Assembly: GCF_010894455.1 (NCBI RefSeq)
Contig: NZ_JAAIXY010000034.1
Location: 1 to 64,000, forward strand
DNA from: Myxococcus eversor
Lineage (GTDB): Bacteria > Myxococcota > Myxococcia > Myxococcales > Myxococcaceae
DNA length: 64,000 nucleotides
Direction: 5' to 3'
Shown: one piece after another, positions 47,747 to 56,615 of the stretch
How the letters are laid out: each line of letters opens with the position of its first letter
Position numbering within the stretch: the first letter of the stretch is position 1
The notes under the pieces: model-generated
What the model was told of the DNA's origin: nothing
The model's input: only the letters and a program-made list of their open reading frames with translations
Database searches by the model: none
Translations under genes and position numbers: made by a program

Positions 47747-48095
47747 CGATGCCACTCCTTGTCATGCGCCGAAGCGCACGAACCCCCGGCCCGGGATGAA
47801 GGGGACCGGAGGCTATTCCCAAGGACCCGCGACGCGGACAAATGCTTGTCACGTGACAAGCATCTACTCCGAGTCGTCCAGAGTGTTTGTCTTCGCACCC
47901 TGGAGGAGCGCTCCCCGAGGTGTGGGCAGGGCCTGACACGTATCCGCGCGACACGCGGGCGCGACGTGGCGGACTCGAGCGGCGCGCACGTCGGATGTTC
48001 GCCGAGCAACCTGTCGTGCGAGGGCGGTGGCGCATCCACCGGACAGGGCTCACCTTCGCGCGAAGGCTTCCGCGCTGGAAGTCCTGCTCGCGAAC
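47747..48095. other. 349-base divergent intergenic region
   Basis: This region contains the 22-bp palindrome and presumably both promoters. No coding sequence is supported, although open frames cross it. A frame from 48027 joins the exporter frame, but the first residues lack a membrane-protein start. Confidence 0.45.
47842..47863. promoter_or_regulatory. Perfect 22-bp palindrome in divergent promoter region
   Basis: ATGCTTGTCAC is followed directly by its exact reverse complement. It lies between the lysyl-oxidase-like gene (start 47746, minus) and the DHA2 exporter (start 48096, plus). The length, perfection and central CACGTG suit a dimeric repressor operator, for instance of the TetR or LacI type. 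No regulator gene is adjacent. Confidence 0.6.
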
Positions 48096-49841
48096 ATGGC
48101 TCCGTCCGCCGCGCCCACGTCCTTCGAGGCAGCGCCCGCCGCGTTCCCCGCGTTCACGCGCTCACAGAAGGTCTTCAGCTTGTTGGGCGCGCTGCTCGGG
48201 CTGCTGCTCGCGGCGCTGGACCAGACGATTGTCGCCACCGCGGGCCCGTCCATCCAGGCGGACCTGGGAATCTCTCCGGCGCTCTACCCGTGGCTCACCA
48301 CCGCGTACCTCGTCGCGTCGACGATGATGGTGCCCGTGTGGGGGAAGCTGTCGGACCTGCTCGGCCGCCGCGCGGTGCTGGCCGCGGGCATCGTCATCTT
48401 CCTGCTCGGCAGCTTCTTGTGTGGCGTGTCGCGCTCCACGGTGGCGCTCATCCTGTTCCGCGCGGTGCAGGGGCTGGGCAGCGCGGCGCTGTTCACCGGC
48501 GCACTGTCGGTCGTCGCCGACCTCTTCTCGCCCCGCGAGCGAGGCAAGTACCAGGGCCTGTTCGGCGCGGTGTTCGGCCTGTCGAGCGTGGTGGGTCCGC
48601 TCGCCGGTGGCTTCATCACCGACAGGCTCGGCTGGCACTGGGTGTTCTTCATCAACCTCCCCGTGGGCACGGTGGCGCTCGCGCTGGTGTTGCTGCGCAT
48701 GCCCCGTCTGCGGCCGGAGGGCATCCCTCGGGGGAAGCTCGACCTGGTGGGCGCGGTGCTGCTGGCGTTGGCGGTGGTGCCGCTGCTCATGGCGCTCAGT
48801 CTGGGACGCGGCGCGGAGCAGGTGGCGCACGGGGGCGGCTGGGCGTGGAGTTCCTGGCAGGTGCTGGGGATGTTCGCGCTGGCGGCGGTGGGCACGGCGC
48901 TCTTCATCCGCGAGGAGCGACGCGCGCACGAGCCCCTCCTGGACCTGACGTTGTTCCGACAGAAGACCTTCGCCCTGGGCAACCTGGCGGTGTTCATCAT
49001 CGGCGCGGTGTTCCTGTCGGGCGTCGTGTTCCTGCCGCTGTTCATGGTGAACGTGGTGGGGCTGTCGGCGACGCACTCGGGGCTGACGCTGACGCCGCTG
49101 ACGTTGGGCGTGGTGGCGGGCAACGTGCTCAGCGGGCAGCTCGTCTCGAGGCTGGGCCACTACAAGGTGTTGATGCTCGGCGCGCTCGTGCTGCTGATGG
49201 TGGGCTTCACGGTGATGGGCTTCACGCTGACGCCGGACTCCACGCAGGCGGAAGTCACCGTGAAGATGGTCCTCGTCGGCGTGGGCCTGGGGCCGACCAT
49301 TCCGCTCTACACGCTGGCCATCCAGAACACGGTGTCACCGCAGCACATTGGCGTGGCCACGTCGGCGGCGACGTTCTTCCGGCAGCTCGGGATGACGCTC
49401 GGGGTGGCGCTGATGGGCGCGGTGTTCGCGACGACGCTGTCCCATGAGATGGGGACCCGCGTGGCCCAGGCCACCGAGGGACTTCCTCCGCATCTTCGCG
49501 CCGAGCTGGCCTCCGCCACACCCGGCGCGGGAGGTGAAGGGGGCTCGGCGCGCACCGTCTTCCAGGCGGAGGAGGTGAAGCAGCGCGTGCGCGCGGAGCT
49601 GGAGGCCGAGCGTCAGCGCGTGAAGGCGTCCGACTCCGCGGTGGCGCAGGTGGATGCACAGGAGCAGAGCGCGCTGGAGGCCGTGGACCGGACGAGCCGG
49701 GCGCTGAAGGAGTCCTTCACTCGCGCGGTGTCGGATGTGTACCGCTGCGCCATCCTGGTCGCGCTGCTCGCGTTCCTGGTGACGCTGCGACTGCCGGAGC
49801 AGCCGCTGCAGCGCGGACGCAAGCCGGCGCCCTCGGAGTGA
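48096..49841 (+). CDS. DHA2-type MFS multidrug exporter (EmrB/QacA-like)
   Basis: From ATG 48096 the protein has 581 residues and about 14 membrane segments. DHA2 landmarks are LAALDQTIVATAGPSIQADL, the PVWGKLSDLLGRR loop, ALILFRAVQGLGSAALF and FGLSSVVGPLAGGFITDRLG. A hydrophilic loop before the final helix (about 90 residues, EVKQRVRAELEAERQRV, coiled-coil-like) is longer than in most family members. It exports drugs or metabolites using the proton gradient. No Shine-Dalgarno is clear at this start. The upstream palindrome suggests repressor control. Confidence 0.9.
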   Translation: MAPSAAPTSFEAAPAAFPAFTRSQKVFSLLGALLGLLLAALDQTIVATAGPSIQADLGISPALYPWLTTAYLVASTMMVPVWGKLSDLLGRRAVLAAGIVIFLLGSFLCGVSRSTVALILFRAVQGLGSAALFTGALSVVADLFSPRERGKYQGLFGAVFGLSSVVGPLAGGFITDRLGWHWVFFINLPVGTVALALVLLRMPRLRPEGIPRGKLDLVGAVLLALAVVPLLMALSLGRGAEQVAHGGGWAWSSWQVLGMFALAAVGTALFIREERRAHEPLLDLTLFRQKTFALGNLAVFIIGAVFLSGVVFLPLFMVNVVGLSATHSGLTLTPLTLGVVAGNVLSGQLVSRLGHYKVLMLGALVLLMVGFTVMGFTLTPDSTQAEVTVKMVLVGVGLGPTIPLYTLAIQNTVSPQHIGVATSAATFFRQLGMTLGVALMGAVFATTLSHEMGTRVAQATEGLPPHLRAELASATPGAGGEGGSARTVFQAEEVKQRVRAELEAERQRVKASDSAVAQVDAQEQSALEAVDRTSRALKESFTRAVSDVYRCAILVALLAFLVTLRLPEQPLQRGRKPAPSE

Positions 49842-50131
49842 GCGGGGCTCACGCGAAGGTGCGCGCGGTGGACCAGGCTTCGAGCGTGTAGATGTGCACG
49901 GGCAGGTGCCCGGCCTCGCCCCATCCCGGACGCAAGGAGGGAGAGGCCTCGACTCGAGCCACACGTCGAACGCGGTCGTCGCGAAGAGATGCCCCTCGGC
50001 GTGGAGGGACGAGGGTTCCTTGACGATCTTGAACGACCAATGCCTCCTTGCGCATCAGCGCCACGCCTTATGGAGACGCGGGCGGATGCTCCCAGAGCTC
50101 TTCCCTGAGATGCGGGCGCTCAGGCTTCATC

Positions 50132-50209
50132 CAATTTTGTCGATATCGGCGGCTCTGACAGCAATCCGGCGGCGGATTGAAAGCAAACCGCCCGATATCG
50201 ACAAAATTG
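50132..50209. repeat. 78-bp nested inverted repeat between convergent genes
   Basis: CAATTTTGTCGATATCGG opens the element and its exact complement closes it, with CGG/CCGCC extending the stem past a one-base bulge. Inside lies a second perfect inverted repeat, CAATCCG-GCGG-CGGATTG. The arms are far more AT-rich than the flanking DNA, and each contains the palindrome CGATATCG. It could be a MITE-like or REP-like element, a regulatory hairpin, or a terminator. There is no U tract, no obvious target duplication, and no attC-type GTT/AAC ends. Confidence 0.65.
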
Positions 50210-50246
50210 AGTGCCTCCACCCGCAGCGAACCGCGGGGGCCCCCGC

Positions 50247-51722
50247 TCAGTGCCCCGCGCTGGCCTTCGGGGGAGTCGCCACGGGCGCCGAGCCGGGCTG
50301 CGGCGAGGTGGGCGCCTCCGGGCGGACGAGCGTGTCCGGGGACTCGGCGATGGCGTACGTCACCCACGCGGTGGCGGCGGTGCTGCGCGCCAGGTCCTGC
50401 GGATCCACCTTGTCCAACGTGTCCGCGTGCGTGTGGTGCACATCGAAGTAGCGGCTGGAGTCCACCTCCACGCCGAAGAACGGAACCCGCGCCGGCACCA
50501 GGGGACTGATGTCCGCGCCCCCCGCCTCGCGCGCGGAGAAGTTGGCCGCGCCCAGCGCCACCAGCGGCGTCAGCCAGGGCTTGATGAGCTCCTGCCCACC
50601 CGCGCCCGCGCGCAGGCTCACGGACACTGGACGCCCACCGCCCGCGTCCATCTCCATGGCCGCCACGTGCCGGGACAGCTCCGCCGCATGCGTCTCCGCG
50701 TACGCACGGCCACCGCGCAGACCGTTCTCCTCATTCATGTAGAGCACCACGCGCACCGTGCGCCGAGGCGCCTGCGGCAGCTTCGCGATGAGTCGCGCCG
50801 CCTCCATCACCATCACCACGCCCGCGCCGTCGTCATGCGCGCCCGTGCCCACGTCCCACGAGTCCAGGTGCGCGCTGATGAGCACGATTTCCTGCGGCTT
50901 CTCCCGGCCGCGAATCTCCGCGACGACGTTGTGCGAGTCCGCGTCCGGCAGCTCCGAGCACCCCAGCACCAGCTTCACCCGCACCGGCCCCAACCCGAGC
51001 TGGCGATGCAGCAGGTCCGCGTCCTCCGTCGTGACGGACGCCGCGGGGATGCGCGGGCCTTCGTCCTCGAAGCGCGTGGAGCCGGTGTGCGGCGTGCGCA
51101 GGGACGCCGTCGCCAGCGAGCGCACCAGCGCCCCCACCGCGCCCGCCTTCGCCGCCATCGCGGGGCCTCGGCCGCGCAGTCCGGCGAAGCGCCCGTAGTC
51201 CGCGGCCACCGTCATGGTGTGGTTGAAGAAGACAATCTTCCCCTTCACCGAGTCACCCAGCGCGGTGAGCCCCTCCAGCGACGTCACCTCCACCACCTCC
51301 GCCGTGAGCCCCTCCGGCGCCGTGGGAGGACTGCCACCCAGCGCGAGCAGGAACAGCGGATGGCCGCGCGTGCGCTCGGACGCGAGCACCTCGCCGCGCT
51401 CCTCGCCGCGCACCCAGCGCGGCACCTTCACGGGCTCCGTCCACGCCTTCACCCCGTCCGCCTTGAAGCTGCGCAGCGCCCACTGCACCGCCGCCGCCGC
51501 GCCCTCCGAGCCCGACAAGCGCGGGCCAATCCCATCCGTCAGCTCCGCGAGCCGCGCATACGAATGGCCCTCCGTCAGCGCGGGCCCCACCAGCTTCTCC
51601 GCGACAGCCAGGGGCGGCGCGTAGGCCTTCGCCGCGGGCGTGGACTTCGTGGCGGCCGGCGCGGCACCCGAGACGAGCTGGAGCGCGAGGGATGACGACA
51701 GGATGAACGTGGAGACGGGCAA
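50247..51722 (-). CDS. Secreted M28 family zinc aminopeptidase
   Basis: The 491-residue protein has a signal peptide (LSSSLALQLVSGAAPAA) and a PA-type insert. The M28 metal site is complete: SAHLDSWD, GAHDDGAG, MNEENGLRG, MDAGGG and HHTHADTLDK supply the His, Asp, Glu, Asp and His ligands. It should remove N-terminal residues from peptides outside the cytoplasm, useful to a predator on protein. The only start that fits is TTG at 51722 with GGAGG 5 bases before it, so translation may be weak. The C-terminus is Pro/Ala-rich. Confidence 0.85.
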   Translation of the reverse strand: MPVSTFILSSSLALQLVSGAAPAATKSTPAAKAYAPPLAVAEKLVGPALTEGHSYARLAELTDGIGPRLSGSEGAAAAVQWALRSFKADGVKAWTEPVKVPRWVRGEERGEVLASERTRGHPLFLLALGGSPPTAPEGLTAEVVEVTSLEGLTALGDSVKGKIVFFNHTMTVAADYGRFAGLRGRGPAMAAKAGAVGALVRSLATASLRTPHTGSTRFEDEGPRIPAASVTTEDADLLHRQLGLGPVRVKLVLGCSELPDADSHNVVAEIRGREKPQEIVLISAHLDSWDVGTGAHDDGAGVVMVMEAARLIAKLPQAPRRTVRVVLYMNEENGLRGGRAYAETHAAELSRHVAAMEMDAGGGRPVSVSLRAGAGGQELIKPWLTPLVALGAANFSAREAGGADISPLVPARVPFFGVEVDSSRYFDVHHTHADTLDKVDPQDLARSTAATAWVTYAIAESPDTLVRPEAPTSPQPGSAPVATPPKASAGH

Positions 51723-51989
51723 GAGGACCTCCGGAAGAGGCGCCCACTCTCCGCCCGGCCTCCGGGCCTCGCAAGCGAGATGCTCTCCACGCCCGGTGCG
51801 AGCGCCGGATGCCTGCCTGGTGGGGACCGAAGGGATTCTTCAGGACTTCGTGGGGAATCCCAGGGGCCACCGCGCGCCGAGAGGGGGAACGCGGCGCGCG
51901 GGGCTCAACTGGGACTTCATACGGCGATATCGCTTTTGGGGGAGGCGATTACCGCCGCTGCGTCTCACTCTTTGGGAGGAAACGTGCCG

Positions 51990-52121
51990 GGCATGTTGAA
52001 GATCATTCGCAACGACGTCAAGCCCGGTGCCTCACTCAGCGTACAAGCGGACGTTATTTCCCGGAAAGGGGTTCAATTTTACAGCCACACCACCAAATCA
52101 AGGTGCGCAAGTGTGGTTTGA
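51990..52121 (+). CDS. Possible small ORF or decayed gene
   Basis: GGAGGAAACG precedes an ATG that opens 43 residues (MLKIIRNDVKPGASLSVQ, ending KSRCASVV). A second frame overlapping it continues with NFTATPPNQGAQVWFEPP, suggesting one original frame broken by a shift near 52070. Codons are less GC-rich than in neighbours. I cannot tell a real small protein from a remnant. Confidence 0.25.
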   Translation, partial: GMLKIIRNDVKPGASLSVQADVISRKGVQFYSHTTKSRCASVV

Positions 52122-52459
52122 ACCTCCCGTGGAGATCCAAAGCCTGCCATGCCGCCGCGGCGACCCAAGGCATGGGGCTGTCTCATGCCGAGCGCACGGC
52201 GGACTCGCGGACAGCCACGCTACCCCATGACGTCTGCCCAAGCCTCCGCTCATCCCTGACGGAATGGATAAGGGTTTCGGTCGTCCGAAGACAGACGCGG
52301 GGTGTGGACCGGAGCCACGCGCACCCATCGCGGTGGATTCCTACCCACCTCGACGCGACTCCTCAGGAATGCGACAGGAATTGGCTTGAGCCGTCGACGC
52401 TCGCCCCTGTGGTTGCCCTGCATCCGGGCACACACCCGCGCGCCTGCCCCAATGAATTA

Positions 52460-52497
52460 CGGACATGCATTTTTTCCTGAAATGGTGTCTATGTCCG
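52460..52497. promoter_or_regulatory. Inverted repeat upstream of the PAS kinase
   Basis: CGGACAT and ATGTCCG are separated by 24 bases that include a T-rich run, ending about 97 bases before the kinase start. It could be an operator or part of the promoter. Confidence 0.3.
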
Positions 52498-52593
52498 CGA
52501 AGACTCGTTTCACCCCGTCATGCACCAAGCGACGTGCGGCCCCCTCCCCCCAGGGCCGTGGCGTCTCGCGCCCCTGGGCGTTGAAGGAACGCA

Positions 52594-54951
52594 ATGTTGA
52601 TGGAGCAGTGGGCTCACCGCTTCTTCGAGCTCTCCACCGAGCTGTTCGTCGTGCTGGGTGCGCAGGGCCGGATTCTGGAGGCCAATCCCGCATGGACGGT
52701 GACGGTGGGTTGGTCTCCCACGGAGCTGCGGCTGGAAGGTTACCGGGGCTTCGTCCACCCGGAGGACGTCTCCGCCGTGGATGCGCGGCTGGAGTCGCTG
52801 GCGCGCACGACGGGCACCATGCGCTTTTCTTGTCGGTGGCGCTGTCGCGATGGGACGTGGGCCTGGCTCGTGTGGAGCGCGGCGTGCTCCGCGGCGGGGG
52901 GGCCGCTGTACTGCACGGTGCGGAGGCTGGAGTCACCTCCCGCGCTGGACAAGCACCGCAGCCCCGTCGCCGATTCGAGTGGTCCGGTGCCGCCGTGGGC
53001 GATGAGCGACAGCCTGCCCCTGGGCCTGTACGTGGTGGAGGTTCGCTCCGGCACCGTCCTCTACGCCAACCGTCGCTTCTGCCAGCTGTGGGGCATCGAG
53101 TCGCTCGAGGCCGCCATGCGCAAGGGTCAGGTCTCTCACGAGGACGTGCTGGGCCACTGCCTGCGCGCCGGTGAGGCCGCCGCCTTCCTGCGCTTGAATC
53201 CCGCCACCACGGAGACGGACGCGCCCCCGCCGCTGCACGGGGACGAGGCGGTGCTCTCCAACGGGCGGACCTTGCGCCGGCTCTCCACGCCCATGGGCGC
53301 CAGCGGTGACGAGTCCCGCTACCGGCTGTTCGCCTTCGAGGACGTCACCGAGCGCAAGCGCACGGAGGAAGCGCTGCACCGCTCCGAGCAGAGCTTCCGC
53401 AAGCTCATCGAGACGGCACCCGAGGCCATCTTCGTCCACCGGGACCAGCGCTTCGTCTACGTCAACCCGACGCTGCTGCGCGCGCTGAGGTACGAGCACG
53501 CCAGCGAGCTGTTGGGCCGTCCCATCTGGACCATCGTCCACCCGGACGACCTGGATGTGGTGCGCCAGCGCGTGCATGCGGTGGTGGCGCGGGGCGAGCT
53601 GGCCCCGCTGCGCGAGATTCGCTACCTGCGCCGCGACGGCACCTGGTTCGACGCGGAGAGCGCGGGCCTGCCCGTCGACTTCGACGGCGTGGGCGCGGTG
53701 GTCGTCATGGCGCGCGACATCACCGAGCGCAAGAACATGCAGGCCCAGCTCCTCCAGTCGGACCGGATGGTGCTCGCCGGCACGCTCGCGGCGGGCGTGG
53801 GCCACGAAATCAACAACCCGCTCACCTACGTCATGGCGAATCTGGAGTCGGCCATGGAGTCCATGCAGCGGTTGGGCGGGGAGCTGGGGCGGATGCTCCC
53901 GGATGGGGCGCTCGCGCCGGGCTGGTCCGGGTCCCTGAAGGACACCGGGGAGCTGCTCAAGGAGGCGCTCGAGGGCGCCACCCGCGTGCGCAACATCGTC
54001 CGGGACTTGAAGTACATCTCCCGTCAGGACGAGGAGCGCCGGGAGCTGCTCGACGTGCGCGAGTCGCTCGAGTTCTCCCTCAAGCTGGCCTCCAGCGAGC
54101 TGCGTCCCCGGGCCCAGGTCGTCAAACGCTACGAGGACGTGCCGCCCGTGCACGCGGACGCGTCCCGGCTGGGGCAGGTGTTCCTCAATCTGGTGGTGAA
54201 CGCGGCGCAGGCCATTCCGGAGGGAGACCCGGCGAACCAGCAGGTGACCATCTGGGTGCGTCCGGGCGTGCATGGCGGCGTGGCGGTGGACGTGAGCGAC
54301 ACCGGCTCTGGCATGCCGCCCAGCGTGCTCGCGCGCATCTTCGACCCGTTCTTCACGACGAAGGCGGTGGGCTCGGGCACGGGGCTGGGGCTGTCCATCT
54401 GCCACGGCATCATCCGGGGGCTGGGTGGGGAAATCACCGTGCGCAGCGAGCCGGGGCGGGGCACCACCTTCACCGTGCAGTTGCCGCCCGCGCCCGCGGA
54501 CGCGACGCCGCGCGAGGTGCCCGCGTTGCCCGCGCCCTCGTCGGAGCGCAGCGGTCGGCTGCTGGTGATTGACGACGAGCCCGCGGTGGGACGCTCGCTG
54601 GCGCGCATCATCGGCAAGCGGCACCAGGTGACGGTGGTGGGCAGTGGCGAGGAGGCGCTGACGAAGCTGTCCTCCGGAGGCCCGTTCGACGCCATCTTCT
54701 GTGACTTGATGATGCCGGGCATCACCGGCATGGACGTGTACGAGCGGGTGAGGGAGCGTGAGCCCGGGCTGAGCCTGCGCTTCATCTTCATCACCGGTGG
54801 CTCGTACACCACCCGGGCGCGCCAGTTCCTGGAGCGCATTCCGAATCCACGCATCGAGAAGCCCTTCGATGCGCAGATGATTCAACAAATCGTCGGAGAA
54901 GTGCTGGCGGTCGACTCTCCTGACGTCGCCGCGCTTGCCACGAATGAGTGA
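52594..54951 (+). CDS. Hybrid PAS sensor histidine kinase with receiver domain
   Basis: AAGGA precedes the ATG. The 785-residue protein lacks membrane segments, so it is a soluble sensor. Three PAS-like regions (about 1-112, 140-255, 265-385) are followed by the phosphoacceptor helix, with His404 in GVGHEINNPLTYV. The HATPase region comes next (NLVVNAAQAIPEG, DTGSGMPP, FFTTKAVGSGTGLGLSICHG), then a C-terminal receiver with phosphoacceptor Asp704 in FCDLMMPG. Phosphate would pass from His404 to Asp704 and then to an unknown partner. No response regulator with a DNA-binding output is adjacent. Confidence 0.92.
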   Translation: MLMEQWAHRFFELSTELFVVLGAQGRILEANPAWTVTVGWSPTELRLEGYRGFVHPEDVSAVDARLESLARTTGTMRFSCRWRCRDGTWAWLVWSAACSAAGGPLYCTVRRLESPPALDKHRSPVADSSGPVPPWAMSDSLPLGLYVVEVRSGTVLYANRRFCQLWGIESLEAAMRKGQVSHEDVLGHCLRAGEAAAFLRLNPATTETDAPPPLHGDEAVLSNGRTLRRLSTPMGASGDESRYRLFAFEDVTERKRTEEALHRSEQSFRKLIETAPEAIFVHRDQRFVYVNPTLLRALRYEHASELLGRPIWTIVHPDDLDVVRQRVHAVVARGELAPLREIRYLRRDGTWFDAESAGLPVDFDGVGAVVVMARDITERKNMQAQLLQSDRMVLAGTLAAGVGHEINNPLTYVMANLESAMESMQRLGGELGRMLPDGALAPGWSGSLKDTGELLKEALEGATRVRNIVRDLKYISRQDEERRELLDVRESLEFSLKLASSELRPRAQVVKRYEDVPPVHADASRLGQVFLNLVVNAAQAIPEGDPANQQVTIWVRPGVHGGVAVDVSDTGSGMPPSVLARIFDPFFTTKAVGSGTGLGLSICHGIIRGLGGEITVRSEPGRGTTFTVQLPPAPADATPREVPALPAPSSERSGRLLVIDDEPAVGRSLARIIGKRHQVTVVGSGEEALTKLSSGGPFDAIFCDLMMPGITGMDVYERVREREPGLSLRFIFITGGSYTTRARQFLERIPNPRIEKPFDAQMIQQIVGEVLAVDSPDVAALATNE

Positions 54952-54999
54952 GACTTCACCGTGCCGGATTTCCCGGCGCGCAACCGAAGGGAGTTCCTG

Positions 55000-56076
55000 G
55001 TGATTGGCGGCGGCTTCGTCATCGATGCGGTAACGCATGCGTACAACCTGCACCCGTCCAACTGGCGCGCGGGGAAGTACGCCGAGTCCCTGGCACAGCT
55101 CATCTTCGGACTGCACAGCGGGTTGTCCAACGACTCGCACCGCGTCCCGCAGGCAGACCAGTTCATGAAGGACTGGTCCGTGGACGAGCTGGCCCACATC
55201 CTCTTCGTGGAGAGCGACATCGACCTGGCGGTGCACCACGTGCTGCCGCTCCAGACGCTCTACACGGACGGGCTGTGCTCGTACGAGAAGACGGTGGATA
55301 TCAAGCGGCGCTTCCCGGACCGCTTCCTCGTCTACGCGGGCGTGGACCCGCTGCGGGGCACGGCGGCGCTGGAGGATTTGGAGCGCCAGGCGGAGGACCT
55401 CAAGCCCACGGGGTTGAAGCTCTATCCAGCCGCGTGGCTGGGGGACTCGTTCAAGCACACCGGCTGGCGGATGGATGACCCGAGCATCGCGTTTCCGCTG
55501 TTCGAGCGGGCGCGCAAGCTGGGCATCAAGAACATCGCGGTGCACAAGGGCCTGCCGATGGGGGCGGTGCCTCTGGAGCCGTACAAGGTCGACGACATCG
55601 GCGGCGCGGCGGATGCGTTCCCGGACCTGAACTTCGAAATCGTCCATGGGGGCATGGCGTTCCTGGACGAGACGGGCATGCAGCTGTCGCTGTTCCCCAA
55701 CGTGTACGTCAACCTGGAGGTGACGGGGGCGTTGCTGGTGAAGCGGGAGCGCTGGTTCGCGGAGTCGCTGGCGGCGCTGCTCAAGTGGGCGGGCCCGGCG
55801 AAAATCATGTGGGGCTCCGGCACGGTGTTCAGCCATCCGCAGCCGGCGCTGCACAAGTTCTGGCACGACTTCCAACTGCCCGAGGAGCTGGTGCAGATGG
55901 CGGGCATGCAGGTAACGCCGGAGGTGAAGCGGATGATTCTCTGCGACAACTACGCGCGCTACGCCGGGGTGGACGTGGAGGCGGTGAAGAAGCGCATCGA
56001 GAACGACGAGTTCTCGCGCAAGCGCGCCAAGGGCGACATCAAGCCCTACAGCTACAAGCCGGAGGCGCGGCCGTGA
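55000..56076 (+). CDS. Amidohydrolase_2-like protein, possibly non-catalytic
   Basis: I chose GTG 55000, because AAGGGAG lies 6 bases upstream; a GTG at 54961 is less well placed. The 358-residue TIM-barrel-like protein shows AVTHAYNLHPSNW near the start, KLYPAAW, NIAVHKGLPMG and FEIVHGGMAF. Two usual metal-ligand positions look altered: HAYN near the start and MWGSGTVF where the family often has GSD. It overlaps the next gene, a MIP18-like protein, by 4 bases. Similar pairs accompany actinobacterial binuclear-iron monooxygenases. None is present here. Confidence 0.7.
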   Translation: MIGGGFVIDAVTHAYNLHPSNWRAGKYAESLAQLIFGLHSGLSNDSHRVPQADQFMKDWSVDELAHILFVESDIDLAVHHVLPLQTLYTDGLCSYEKTVDIKRRFPDRFLVYAGVDPLRGTAALEDLERQAEDLKPTGLKLYPAAWLGDSFKHTGWRMDDPSIAFPLFERARKLGIKNIAVHKGLPMGAVPLEPYKVDDIGGAADAFPDLNFEIVHGGMAFLDETGMQLSLFPNVYVNLEVTGALLVKRERWFAESLAALLKWAGPAKIMWGSGTVFSHPQPALHKFWHDFQLPEELVQMAGMQVTPEVKRMILCDNYARYAGVDVEAVKKRIENDEFSRKRAKGDIKPYSYKPEARP

Positions 56077-56450
56077 CGACGGAAGCGGCGCTGCGAGAGC
56101 GCATCCAGTCGATTCCGGACCCGTGCAGCCTGGCGACGGGCGTGCCGTTGGGGATTGGGGAGATGGGGCTCATCCAGAGCGTGAAGCACGAGGATGGGAA
56201 GGTGACGGTGCGCCTGCACATCACGTCTCCCATGTGCATGATGGCCGCGTACTTCATGCGGGAAATCGAGCAGCGTCTCACGGGCCAGGAGGGCGTCGAG
56301 TCCGTGCACGTGGAGTTCGACCACGACCTGAAGTGGACGCCGCAGGACATCCAGCCCGAGGCGCGTGAGCGACTGGCGGCACGGCGCATCACCATGCTGG
56401 GTGGGCGCCTGTTGCCGCGCACGGAAACACCGGCGACGAGCGGGAGCTGA
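56073..56450 (+). CDS. MIP18/DUF59-like metal-sulfur cluster assembly protein
   Basis: The GTG start overlaps the previous stop (GTGA) and has GGAGG 7 bases upstream. The 125-residue product has the DUF59/MIP18 fold features: IQSIPDPCSLATG, VTVRLHITSPMCMM with a conserved Cys, and HVEFDHDLKWTPQDI. Family members help to mature Fe-S or metal proteins. Coupling to the amidohydrolase-like gene suggests that the two act together on a metalloprotein, which is not encoded in this window. Confidence 0.75.
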   Translation: MTTEAALRERIQSIPDPCSLATGVPLGIGEMGLIQSVKHEDGKVTVRLHITSPMCMMAAYFMREIEQRLTGQEGVESVHVEFDHDLKWTPQDIQPEARERLAARRITMLGGRLLPRTETPATSGS

Positions 56451-56615
56451 GCGATACGGACGCGCGGCGGGCCCGAGGGCCCGCTCGTCGCGGCGCGCGG
56501 TGAACGTGAGGCGAAAGGCTTTCGCCTCGACACCGTGGCCCACGCGGGTGCGTCGAGGTTCACCGTGAGCTTGCATCACGGGTCTTCCGCCTCGGAGTTT
56601 CTGGGGAACCAGTCC

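Larger units (their letters stand above)
51723..52593. other. 871-base divergent gap with locally lower GC
   Basis: The region separates the M28 peptidase from the PAS kinase. Around 51920-52130 and 52440-52500 it is visibly less GC-rich than its surroundings. It contains the possible small ORF at 51990-52121 and the inverted repeat at 52460-52497. No other gene is supported. Confidence 0.5.

Noticed and set aside
47842..47863. Intrinsic terminator
   Set aside because: The two arms meet without a loop and no U tract follows; its position between divergent starts suits an operator better.
47048..49447. Plus-strand 799-codon frame crossing the lysyl-oxidase-like and exporter genes
   Set aside because: It overlaps two well-supported genes in other frames and is Gly/Ala/Arg-rich without motifs.
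50132..50209. Integron attC site
   Set aside because: The nested stem resembles an attC hairpin in outline, but the terminal GTT/AAC core sites are missing and no integrase or cassette gene is nearby.
52933..55875. 980-codon minus-strand open frame opposite the hybrid kinase
   Set aside because: Composition is Arg/His/Val-rich with no domains, and it is antisense to a clear kinase.
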